Position numbers and translations under genes: made by a program
The notes under the pieces: model-generated
What the model was told of the DNA's origin: nothing
Databases searched by the model: none
What the model saw: only the letters and a program-made list of their open reading frames with translations
Source of the DNA: Agrobacterium larrymoorei
Lineage (GTDB): Bacteria; Pseudomonadota; Alphaproteobacteria; Rhizobiales; Rhizobiaceae
Length of the DNA: 64,000 nt
Direction of reading: 5' to 3'
NCBI RefSeq assembly: GCF_013322225.1
Contig: NZ_JAAMFB010000030.1
Location: forward strand, 30,216-94,215
Shown here: in pieces, positions 26,112 through 33,410 of the stretch
Layout of the letters: each line of letters begins with the position of its first letter
Numbering within the stretch: position 1 is the stretch's first letter

Positions 26112-28199
26112 ATGACTGAACAGCCATCTTCGTCTGACTTCGTCCAGGCAAGCCGCGTCCTCAAGGTCAAGTCGCCGCTTGGTGAAGACCAGCTTCTGCC
26201 AGAGCGCGTGGTGGTCAATGAGGGCGTCTCTCAGCTCTTCGAGATCCAACTCAGCGTCCGCGCCAAGAAGGAAGCCGTCAAGCCCGAAGAATTGATCGGG
26301 CGTCTGGTCGATGTCTCGGTCGAGGTTCAACAGGGCGATGGCGAAGACGGCAGCGGCATCCGCCGCCCATTCAACGGTCTGGTTACGGAGCTTCACGAAG
26401 GCCCACCGATCACCCGTGGCCTGCGCTCCTATGCGATTACCATCCGTCCGCAGATGTGGCTGCTATCACGGCGCTCCGACTGCCGCATCTGGATGAACAA
26501 GACGACGGTCGAGATTGCCGAGACGCTGTTTTCCGAACACAGCATTCCGGCACCGGACACTTCCGGCATCATCGCCCCTCCGCCCGCGCAAGGGTACAGT
26601 GTGCAATGGAACGAAACGGATCTGGACTATCTCCTACGCCGTTTCGAAGAGGATGGGCTCTTCTACTTTTTTAGCCATGAGGACGGGTCTCACAAGCTCC
26701 ATGTGGCCGATGGCGCCAATGGCTGGCTGGGGCCTTCACCATCCGCTCAAGGTGAAGGCAAGGTAAGACTGGCACAAGGCTCGTCGGATCGCAACCACAT
26801 CAATGACTGGGCGCGCCGCTTTTCCTACGTGCCGGGCCAGCGCGCCGGTGCCGACTGGAACTTCGAAACGCCCTCGATGGTACCGGGCTCGATGACCCCG
26901 TCTCTGGTGCAGATGCCGGATGCGACCAAGCGCGAGCTTTACGAATATCCCTCCCGCATCAAGACCGTAGAAGAGGCCGAACGAGCGCAGAAGCTGAGAG
27001 TACAGGCCACCGAAGCCGATCACGACCGCGTCTTCGGCGGATCGACCTCGCGCACTCTCGAAGCCGGTCGCCGCTTCACCCCATACGAGGTGGCGCATCC
27101 CAAGCATGAATATGAAGAGCATGTGATCATCCGGGCAAGCCACACCATCGTGGATCGCTCCTATGAAACCAACAGCAACGAACCGGAATACCGCAACCAA
27201 TTCGAGGCGATCCCCGCCCGCGTACCGCTGACGCCGCACCGAAAAACGAAGCGCCCGCGCATCGAAGGCACGCAGGTAGCGATTGTTGCTGGCCCGGAGG
27301 GAGAAGAAATCCATCCGGATCAATATGGCCGCATCAAGCTGTGGTTCCCATGGGACCGCAAGGCAAAGAAAGATGGCACCGATACGTGCTGGGTTCGGGT
27401 CGCCCAAAACTGGGCAGGCTCCACCTGGGGCGGGCAAATCATTCCCCGTATTGGCATGGAGGTGATGGTCGCGTTTGTCGATGGTGACCCGGACCGGCCG
27501 CTGGTGACGGGGGTAGTGCCGAATGCGAAGCAAATGGTACCGTATGAATTGCCTGCAAATAAGACGAGAAGCGTATTCCGGACCAATACCTACAAAGGCG
27601 TGGGTTACAATGAGCTACGATTTGAAGACAAAAAAGATGACGAAGAGATATTTATTCATGCAGAAAAAAACTTTTCGTCTGTCACGAAAAACAATCACAT
27701 TTCATATGTATTGGGCGGCTTAAGCTCAATTGTAAGAAGAAACGCAAATTATAATTATCAAAATTCTAAAACTGAGACAGTGAGAGGTACATATACGGAG
27801 AGCGTAGGATACGAAAAAAATGAATCGCCATATCTTCCTTTTTCTGTGGCGCATATGCAATTAGATGGCGAGCCGAATTTTGACAATTCAACGGCAAGTA
27901 AACTTTCTTATGTTCGTGGATCTTACGTTCAGCATGCTGGTAACAATATACAATTTTCATCGGCTAATGATATCGGGTTCATTGCTGAAAGACGATTCAA
28001 GTCGAAAAGCCTCAACTTCGACGTTCATGCGTCAAAAAAAATGTCTATCACTTCTGAGCAGTTTACAATCATTGACAGCTTGGGGGATATTCGGATTGGC
28101 AACGAAAGATGCAAGATAATATTGAAGAAAAATGGAAATATAGAAATAAAGGCAGATGGAATTGTTTCAATAAATGGTAGTAAAATAGAGTTAAACTGA
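26112..28199 (+). CDS. vgrG: T6SS spike protein VgrG
   Basis: A 695-residue VgrG without a long C-terminal effector extension. The gp27-like part includes VNEGVSQLFEIQLSVRA, YSVQWNETDLDYLLRRFEEDG and FFSHEDGSHKLHV. The gp5/OB part has HPDQYGRIKLWFPWD, CWVRVAQNWAG and GDPDRPLVTG. The C-terminal part (from about residue 493) is the beta-helix needle. The ATG at 26112 follows GGAG. Base composition changes abruptly inside the gene: 27361-27420 has 35 G/C of 60, whereas 27721-27780 has 16 of 60. The needle segment therefore appears acquired by recombination together with the two genes after it. Confidence 0.96.
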   Translation: MTEQPSSSDFVQASRVLKVKSPLGEDQLLPERVVVNEGVSQLFEIQLSVRAKKEAVKPEELIGRLVDVSVEVQQGDGEDGSGIRRPFNGLVTELHEGPPITRGLRSYAITIRPQMWLLSRRSDCRIWMNKTTVEIAETLFSEHSIPAPDTSGIIAPPPAQGYSVQWNETDLDYLLRRFEEDGLFYFFSHEDGSHKLHVADGANGWLGPSPSAQGEGKVRLAQGSSDRNHINDWARRFSYVPGQRAGADWNFETPSMVPGSMTPSLVQMPDATKRELYEYPSRIKTVEEAERAQKLRVQATEADHDRVFGGSTSRTLEAGRRFTPYEVAHPKHEYEEHVIIRASHTIVDRSYETNSNEPEYRNQFEAIPARVPLTPHRKTKRPRIEGTQVAIVAGPEGEEIHPDQYGRIKLWFPWDRKAKKDGTDTCWVRVAQNWAGSTWGGQIIPRIGMEVMVAFVDGDPDRPLVTGVVPNAKQMVPYELPANKTRSVFRTNTYKGVGYNELRFEDKKDDEEIFIHAEKNFSSVTKNNHISYVLGGLSSIVRRNANYNYQNSKTETVRGTYTESVGYEKNESPYLPFSVAHMQLDGEPNFDNSTASKLSYVRGSYVQHAGNNIQFSSANDIGFIAERRFKSKSLNFDVHASKKMSITSEQFTIIDSLGDIRIGNERCKIILKKNGNIEIKADGIVSINGSKIELN

Positions 28200-28211
28200 G
28201 AGGTCATAAAA

Positions 28212-28985
28212 ATGGATATTAATGATTTTCTCTCGTTTGACGGCAAAGAACTTTTAAATGGTTATAGTAAGGATACCGTTTCATATCGTCCACTAGATTT
28301 ATCACGTGCTAATGAAAAGGCGTTAAAGGCGATTTACGACTTATTCGTCGATTATTTTTCCAACAATGGGGTGGGATTTAAAAAATCTGCTTTTTACGGT
28401 TACGATATACATGGTGTGTTAGGCGCTTGGCACTACTGTTACGCGATTAATTTCATAGAACAATTTGATCCAGAGCAAGCCGCGGCTTGCGACGAGGTAA
28501 ATACCAATTTCTTCTGGCAGCCGCCACTTATTCATTATGACGTTGTTAAAGAATACTTCAAAGCACCTTTCGAAGAAGGTGAAAATCCAGCTCTATGGAG
28601 CTACGGTACACTTAAAGAAAGTATGCGTAGGAATGGAGAGAAACCTAAAGCTCTAGCCGGAATGTCTTTCGATGATCTAATTAAAGCTGCGGATGCTATA
28701 AGCGAACTTAGAGGCTACGTCCAGTTGGGTAATAAAACCAATAGTTACGCAGCAACAGCCGCTGGAATTATTGCTATAGCAGCAGCAAAAAAAGCACTAG
28801 GAGTTGCAGGTGTTATTTGGGGGCAGACAGATAATTTGTTGGGAATAATTGAGAAAGCGTTCGAAGAGGAAATTTTGCGTCGAATCGATGCAAAAGCAAA
28901 CGACGAGTTGGATGAAGCGTATTTTAGGTCAAGAGCCCAACTGTTGGGGCTGAAAAATCTGAGACTAGAGATAGGCGCGCGATGA
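28212..28985 (+). CDS. Unknown AT-rich gene after vgrG; candidate T6SS cargo
   Basis: A 257-residue protein of no family I recognise. Residues about 178-205 (AATAAGIIAIAAAKKALGVAG) form a hydrophobic Ala/Gly-rich stretch that could insert in a membrane. The rest is acidic and aromatic-rich. It is low in G+C like the end of vgrG, starts 13 bases after the vgrG stop, and its own stop overlaps the next gene as ATGA. Position between vgrG and PAAR and coupling to a membrane-anchored partner suggest an effector whose partner is its immunity protein. That is inference; the reverse assignment is possible. Confidence 0.65.
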   Translation: MDINDFLSFDGKELLNGYSKDTVSYRPLDLSRANEKALKAIYDLFVDYFSNNGVGFKKSAFYGYDIHGVLGAWHYCYAINFIEQFDPEQAAACDEVNTNFFWQPPLIHYDVVKEYFKAPFEEGENPALWSYGTLKESMRRNGEKPKALAGMSFDDLIKAADAISELRGYVQLGNKTNSYAATAAGIIAIAAAKKALGVAGVIWGQTDNLLGIIEKAFEEEILRRIDAKANDELDEAYFRSRAQLLGLKNLRLEIGAR

Positions 28986-29563
28986 TGTATGTTTTTAGGT
29001 TCCTATGGAATAATGCGATAAGAATATGCTGCTTTTTTTTCATCATTTATGTCGGGGTTGCGGCTTTTGATTTCGCTTTAACTATGTGGCGTGTACATCA
29101 ATGTCCGGCGAATGAAGATTTAAGCGCACTTCCCGCGTCTTATATTAAGGTTATAAGATTGGCTGAAAGCGAGAACCCTGCCGATATTGCTTCAGCGGCA
29201 GAATTGCTTTACGAAGATCGCTTTGTGTCTGATTCAGACACAGAATTAGGCTTTAGAAATCTCTGTTTAGCTGAGGATTTTAGACGAATTGCTGCAAGAC
29301 TTGGTGACGAAACATCGCGAGAATGGCTGGTTAAATTTTATGGCCAACAGAATTTTCCAGTTGTCGGAAACCAATCCTACTTCAACCCTTGCGAGGCGAT
29401 GGCTTGGAAGACCTACAAAGTTGGTAAGGATTTACCCGAAAAGGGTCTTCGGTTAACAAAATACTTTTACAATAACTCATGCACGCTTCCTCACTTATGG
29501 GATGGCTCTGACAGAATAAAATTTGAAGCCGCTCTAAACTGCATCAACAAAAACAGGGCTTAG
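28982..29563 (+). CDS. Unknown membrane-anchored protein; candidate immunity partner
   Basis: A 193-residue AT-rich protein with a single N-terminal transmembrane helix (residues about 12-33, rich in Cys/Phe/Ile). A helical, Sel1-like-looking domain follows with several Cys residues (such as CLAEDF, FNPCEAMAW and NNSCTLP), consistent with a periplasmic, disulfide-bonded domain. It is translationally coupled (ATGA) to the preceding gene. A periplasm-facing anchored protein beside a VgrG-linked gene is the usual geometry of an immunity protein against a periplasm- or membrane-acting effector. No family assignment. Confidence 0.6.
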   Translation: MMYVFRFLWNNAIRICCFFFIIYVGVAAFDFALTMWRVHQCPANEDLSALPASYIKVIRLAESENPADIASAAELLYEDRFVSDSDTELGFRNLCLAEDFRRIAARLGDETSREWLVKFYGQQNFPVVGNQSYFNPCEAMAWKTYKVGKDLPEKGLRLTKYFYNNSCTLPHLWDGSDRIKFEAALNCINKNRA

Positions 29564-29568
29564 TTTAA

Positions 29569-29952
29569 ATGCCCCAAGCCCACCGCCGTACTGACATAGG
29601 CTCCGGCCACTCATGTCACTTTCCGCCCACGCTTGCGACCGGCGGAAGTCCAAACGTGTTCGTCAACAACAAGCCATTGATGCGCGTGGGTGACGCTTAC
29701 GTGCCGCATGGCTGCCCGGTCTGCCCTGAACCTGCCCATGGACGCAAGCTTGCTGCTGGCTCCTCGACCGTCTTCATCAACGGCAAGCCTGCCGGTCGCA
29801 TTGGTGATGCGATTGATTGCGGTGGTCAGGCACAAACGGGCTCTCCCAATGTGTTCATCGGTGATGATGGAGGATCCGGCTCTGGTGGTGCGGGCGGTAC
29901 GGATTGCCAGAAGAGCATGTCCTCTCAGTCCATGCCGATGGTTCGAGGGTGA
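29569..29952 (+). CDS. PAAR-domain spike-tip protein
   Basis: A 127-residue PAAR (DUF4150-like) protein with repeated beta-turn units GGSPNVFVNNKPLMRVGD, GSSTVFINGKPAGRIGD and GSPNVFIGD, and metal-binding His/Cys residues (GHSCHF, HGCPVCPEPAH). It sharpens the VgrG needle and is a cargo attachment point. Base composition returns to the local norm here, so this gene lies just outside the AT-rich insert. Its stop is three bases before the adaptor start. Confidence 0.93.
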   Translation: MPQAHRRTDIGSGHSCHFPPTLATGGSPNVFVNNKPLMRVGDAYVPHGCPVCPEPAHGRKLAAGSSTVFINGKPAGRIGDAIDCGGQAQTGSPNVFIGDDGGSGSGGAGGTDCQKSMSSQSMPMVRG

Positions 29953-29955
29953 GTG

Positions 29956-31179
29956 ATGCGAACTGTTGCCAGTGACGAGCGCGAATTGTCTTCAGTCGCT
30001 CAGGCGTTGTTGAGCACGGTTTCGGAGCTTGTCTCGGATGCAGACAAGCGCGTCTACGCCGTTATGGACGGCGCTCAATTCAACGATTTGCCAAGTCTGT
30101 TAAAGCATATCAACGTTTCTCATCGGCCGCTTTATCGCCATGCTGGTGGTGACTATTCCGTCATTCTTGGTGGTCCCTGGCTGATAGACCCTTATCAGCC
30201 TGCTATGCCAAGGCAGGATGGTGAGCCGCTCTTCGATCATGACGGCGCCGACATGTCCGACGAAGAGTTGGCGCAGCGCTCTGCCGCCTTGTCCGAGCGG
30301 ATGGTGTCTTCCTTGAATGGCGGTGATTTGACGGGTGGCGGGATGTTGCCAGTGAACGAAGCAGATCCGTCAACTGTTATCTCTCGCCTTCGCAACCTGG
30401 TGCAGTTGAATGATGGCAAACCAGCGCTTGTTTTCTGGTGCGGTGATGAAAAGCTCTCCGCTGAAGAGCTTTATCGGCATCTTCGTGGCCTTAACAGAAT
30501 ACTCGTCCCTAGAGTTTGGAGAGACAGTCCCGCATCCGTTGACGGCCCCCGCGTCACCAACGAAGTGGAATTTGCTGCGGCTGGTGATGGTTCGTCCTCC
30601 GAAAACGAACAAGCAGCCAGCGGCGAGCTGGTGATATTCCGGCACGCCGACGCCAACGTCATGATGCAAACTATCCCCGCGTTGAACGAGATACAGGTCG
30701 CGCGCCTTTTTGGACCGACCTCCAGCATCATCTTCGCGCCAGATGAGGCTTGGGGTGGCGGAGTAAAGAGAGCCCGTAGAGGCAGCGATCTTGTATCGCA
30801 TAGAGGTTTTCTGACGCTTGATCGTGATGCTATGGCAGCAATGAGTGCGTCTCGGTTAGAAGTCTCTCGCAAACGGGTTATGGCATATCTCCGCGACACC
30901 GACCCTGAGAACAATAATCTGTCTGATGCTGAACTGCGCAAGAAAGTCGTGTTCTACGAGGCGCATGGCCAGGAACTCGGTCTTCGCTCTGAACGCGCGC
31001 ATGGACAGTGGGCATTTCTTATGTCGTCGTCCAACGGTGCGATAGGCGATGAGCACGAGATAACGTCAGCTCTCAGGTCTTCTCGTGATGCCGATCAGAC
31101 GCTTGACCAGATCATGGATGCGATGGTGAAAATCGGGCAGGCTGAACTATCCGGCAAACGTGTGTTAGGGAGTGCTTGA
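29956..31179 (+). CDS. DUF4123-family T6SS effector chaperone/adaptor
   Basis: A 407-residue protein. Residues about 30-160 match DUF4123 (RVYAVMDGAQFNDLPSLL, RPLYRHAGGDYSVILGGPWL). The C-terminal half has a cargo-specific region with LRDTDPENNNLSDAELRKK. DUF4123 adaptors (Tap/TEC) load a specific effector encoded directly downstream onto a VgrG/PAAR spike. The next gene, overlapping by one base (TGATG), is a DNase-type toxin, so that is the presumed client. GTG 29953 could also start the protein; I chose the adjacent ATG. Confidence 0.88.
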   Translation: MRTVASDERELSSVAQALLSTVSELVSDADKRVYAVMDGAQFNDLPSLLKHINVSHRPLYRHAGGDYSVILGGPWLIDPYQPAMPRQDGEPLFDHDGADMSDEELAQRSAALSERMVSSLNGGDLTGGGMLPVNEADPSTVISRLRNLVQLNDGKPALVFWCGDEKLSAEELYRHLRGLNRILVPRVWRDSPASVDGPRVTNEVEFAAAGDGSSSENEQAASGELVIFRHADANVMMQTIPALNEIQVARLFGPTSSIIFAPDEAWGGGVKRARRGSDLVSHRGFLTLDRDAMAAMSASRLEVSRKRVMAYLRDTDPENNNLSDAELRKKVVFYEAHGQELGLRSERAHGQWAFLMSSSNGAIGDEHEITSALRSSRDADQTLDQIMDAMVKIGQAELSGKRVLGSA

Positions 31180-31742
31180 TGGCTCTGCCGCTTGCTATAC
31201 CTGCCGTTATCGGCCTCGGTCGTCTTGCCATGCTTGGCTATCGCGCGTACCAGGGTTACCGGGCAGTCCGCACGGCTCAAGTTGCAACTGCGGCGGCGGA
31301 AGCTGCCATCGCTGCAGAACGGGCGAGAAAAGCAGCACAGCTCGCGCAAGCAGCGTCTATGGCAAATCAGCTCGCTCAAACGAGAGCGCGCGACGAACCC
31401 TGTGATGATTGCCCATGTCAGCGTACAGTCACCATTTCCCGTACAGCATCGCCGCAGGCCGCTCAACATATTGTTGATGCACAGACAGCTGGAAAACCAA
31501 GCGTTTTAACGCTGGATAGGCCCGGAACCGACGCAAGACGGGCGGCTTCATTGCGTGGTATACCTACGAAGCCTGGTATGGACCGAGATGAATATCCACC
31601 AGCAACCTTTGCAGAAGGTGGTGTCGGTGCTAGCGTGAGGCACATTCCTCGAAGCGATAACAGAAGTGCCGGGGGACAATTGGGAGCGCAGCTGGCAGGT
31701 GTTCCTGAAGGATGCAAAATTACGATGGTGGTAGGCCCATGA
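31179..31742 (+). CDS. T6SS effector with C-terminal NucA/NucB-type DNase domain
   Basis: A 187-residue protein. The N-terminus (1-25) is hydrophobic and is followed by an Ala-rich helical segment and a CDDCPC cluster. The C-terminal about 100 residues carry RDEYPPATFAEGG, GASVRHIPRSDNRSAGGQLG and CKITMVVG, matching the NucA/NucB secreted deoxyribonuclease family of Bacillus (conserved D-E-Y-P catalytic loop and D-N-R-x-x-G motif). It lies after a DUF4123 adaptor and before a ComJ-like gene (ATGA overlap); in Bacillus ComJ/Nin is the NucA inhibitor. The most economical reading is an antibacterial DNase effector. Family match is strong; activity untested. Confidence 0.88.
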   Translation: MALPLAIPAVIGLGRLAMLGYRAYQGYRAVRTAQVATAAAEAAIAAERARKAAQLAQAASMANQLAQTRARDEPCDDCPCQRTVTISRTASPQAAQHIVDAQTAGKPSVLTLDRPGTDARRAASLRGIPTKPGMDRDEYPPATFAEGGVGASVRHIPRSDNRSAGGQLGAQLAGVPEGCKITMVVGP

Positions 31743-32218
31743 TGATCGCTGAATTTCCGCTAACGGTTCTATATACGCAAGTTGTTGTTCATCTTGCTGA
31801 TCTGCCTCGTCCTGGGTTGCTGTGGGATGATGAGCATGTCGATCAAGGATTTGCGTGGTCGGAAGGAATTGTCAGTTTCGGCGTTCCCGATCACGACGGG
31901 CAATGCTTTCTTAGAATAGACTTGGCTGAGGATTTCGATCTTGATCCAAAAACTGAGTGGGCGGTTCAGACCCCCTTTGATGTAACTCAGATCTTAAAAA
32001 TCGGCACAATAGCGAATATGCGTGATGTCGTGGTTCCGAATGGTCTTTATAATGTTGTTTTTGAGGCTCTTCCTGGCACGAGCGCTCCAATTGAAGGAAC
32101 GGCTTATCTTCTTTCGATGAAGTTCATCAAGTCTAGTGAGCCTTCTTTTGAGATTTTAAAACAGGGTTTGGAATTGGCGACCGACAAAGTTCTCCGTCGC
32201 GAGGCTCAACGCGCTTAG
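31739..32218 (+). CDS. ComJ/Nin-like immunity protein to the NucA/NucB effector
   Basis: A 159-residue protein resembling ComJ (Nin), the DNA-entry nuclease inhibitor. LTVLYTQVVVHLAD, DDEHVDQGFAWSEGIVSFG and the C-terminal beta-rich part (YNVVFEALPG, LLSMKFIKSSEPSF) match that family and the second copy at 32615-33034. It is cytosolic (no signal), as expected for protection against a DNase acting in the cytoplasm. The start overlaps the effector stop (ATGA). Confidence 0.85.
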   Translation: MMIAEFPLTVLYTQVVVHLADLPRPGLLWDDEHVDQGFAWSEGIVSFGVPDHDGQCFLRIDLAEDFDLDPKTEWAVQTPFDVTQILKIGTIANMRDVVVPNGLYNVVFEALPGTSAPIEGTAYLLSMKFIKSSEPSFEILKQGLELATDKVLRREAQRA

Positions 32219-32258
32219 CTTGATGGAACATTAGCTATTTTGAAGCTAGTCCTGGGAC

Positions 32259-32612
32259 ATGGACTCATTAGTTGATGCAATACCTATCCTCGTCGCGGCA
32301 AGTTTGAGTGCTGCGAGTAATTGTCCGCGCGCCACACTCATGCGTCGCTAGTCCACGCATTTGAATGATACGGTTGAAGAAGCGCTCCACGCAATTGCGA
32401 TAACGGTAGACCCCGCGGCGAGTAGTCCGTTTCCCCGGGAGCCTGGAAAGCAGCCCGATGAGTATCCACCTGCAATGTTTTTAGAGCGCAGAGCTTGTGC
32501 GAGCGTTAGAAATGTGACTGCCGGTGATAATACGGGCGCAGGCGCTGCGATGGGTAACCAGCTTTGAAAATACCGTGATGACTGTAAAGCCACGATTAAT
32601 GTTGGACCTTGA
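32259..32612 (+). pseudogene. Decayed second NucA/NucB-type toxin
   Basis: Read from ATG 32259, the frame has in-frame stops at 32349-32351 (TAG) and 32565-32567 (TGA). Around them it retains EPGKQPDEYPPAMF, ACASVRNVTAGDNTGAGAAMG and, after the TGA, CKATINVGP ending at 32612. These line up in order with the intact effector's KPGMDRDEYPPATF, GASVRHIPRSDN and CKITMVVGP. The N-terminal delivery part is almost absent and the middle is shortened. It looks like a duplicated or captured orphan toxin tip that has been silenced, while its adjacent immunity gene stays intact. Some readthrough product cannot be excluded. Confidence 0.75.
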
Positions 32613-32614
32613 TT

Positions 32615-33034
32615 ATGGCTAAAGTTTTTCCACTGTTCGTAAGCTACCAGCAAGTGGCCGTTTTCAATGAAAGTCTCGACGCTCCTTTCAATGACTGGGA
32701 GCCGCGTCATATTTCACAAGGGTTTTCCTGGCGTCCAAATAGTGTTTCGTTCAGAGTTCCGGAAGGTCAGAACTGCGTAGTCGAAATTCTTCAGGACGCC
32801 GAAGAGTCGGTGCTTGCCGGGGAGCCTAGCCGAATTATTTTGACATCATTCGAACGCCTCACTAATGGCTCCATAGCTGTCGGATCTATAACTGAGGAAA
32901 ATAAGATTGCGATCTTTCAGATAGAAAGATTTCAGTTGATTTTTGAATTGCTACCTAACGTTTCTTACGATGGCAAAAAAATCGATAATGGCATCCGCTT
33001 CAGATTCATAAAAGAAGATAACCCTATTTTTTAA
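32615..33034 (+). CDS. Second ComJ/Nin-like protein (orphan immunity)
   Basis: A 139-residue ComJ-like protein with FPLFVSYQQVAVFNES, EPRHISQGFSWRPNSVSF and FQLIFELLPN, paralogous to the 31739-32218 product but clearly diverged. It starts two bases after the decayed toxin's final stop. With its toxin broken, it would serve as an orphan immunity protein against incoming NucA-like effectors from other strains. TTG 32609 is an alternative start; the ATG at 32615 matches the paralogue better. Confidence 0.8.
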   Translation: MAKVFPLFVSYQQVAVFNESLDAPFNDWEPRHISQGFSWRPNSVSFRVPEGQNCVVEILQDAEESVLAGEPSRIILTSFERLTNGSIAVGSITEENKIAIFQIERFQLIFELLPNVSYDGKKIDNGIRFRFIKEDNPIF

Positions 33035-33410
33035 GTTCAAAGAGCGGATGCCGAAATGGACTTTACTTCACCTTTTAATTTAATTGCCCGGCCTGCGGAG
33101 TAGACTTCTGTTTTCTTATTCCAGATACAATGCATTTTGAGTTCTTGCTCAAAATGAAAAGGTCGGGGCTAAGGTCTGCCGAACAGCTACACTGCGGTGG
33201 CTCCGAAAGTTGAAATCACATTTTCCTACAGCGGCGGATCTCAAATCGAAGTCACCTTTTCAAAGCTAGTGACGTTCTATCGTGCTGACATTTCTGAGTG
33301 CAGGACCTTGCGATCAAATGCGAAACGAGACCGAAGACGCTTGGGCTTGCCTTCAGTCTCGTAGATGAATCCGGCAAGTTTGCCGGAAACCGCTTTTGGT
33401 ACGCGGATGC
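33035..33410. other. 376-base gene-free region between orphan immunity gene and mqo
   Basis: No supported gene. A short open frame near 33180-33360 resembles nothing I know and has no clear ribosome-binding site. The right half holds two hairpins: 33326-33336 with 33351-33361 (CGAGAC and GAAG stems, one mismatch) and the perfect TCCGGCAA-GT-TTGCCGGA (33370-33387). It separates the convergent ends of the T6SS locus and mqo, and may be decayed cassette sequence. Confidence 0.5.
33370..33387. terminator. Palindromic hairpin at the mqo 3' side
   Basis: TCCGGCAA (33370-33377) and TTGCCGGA (33380-33387) form a perfect 8-bp stem with a two-base centre, 24 bases past the mqo stop on its strand. With the adjoining hairpin at 33326-33361 it could end transcription from both sides, but neither has a real T tract. 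Confidence 0.45.

Noticed and set aside
33180..33362. Possible third ComJ-like or toxin remnant
   Set aside because: The readable text (VEITFSYSGGSQIEVTFSKL) does not align with either ComJ copy or the nuclease, and no start signal is visible.
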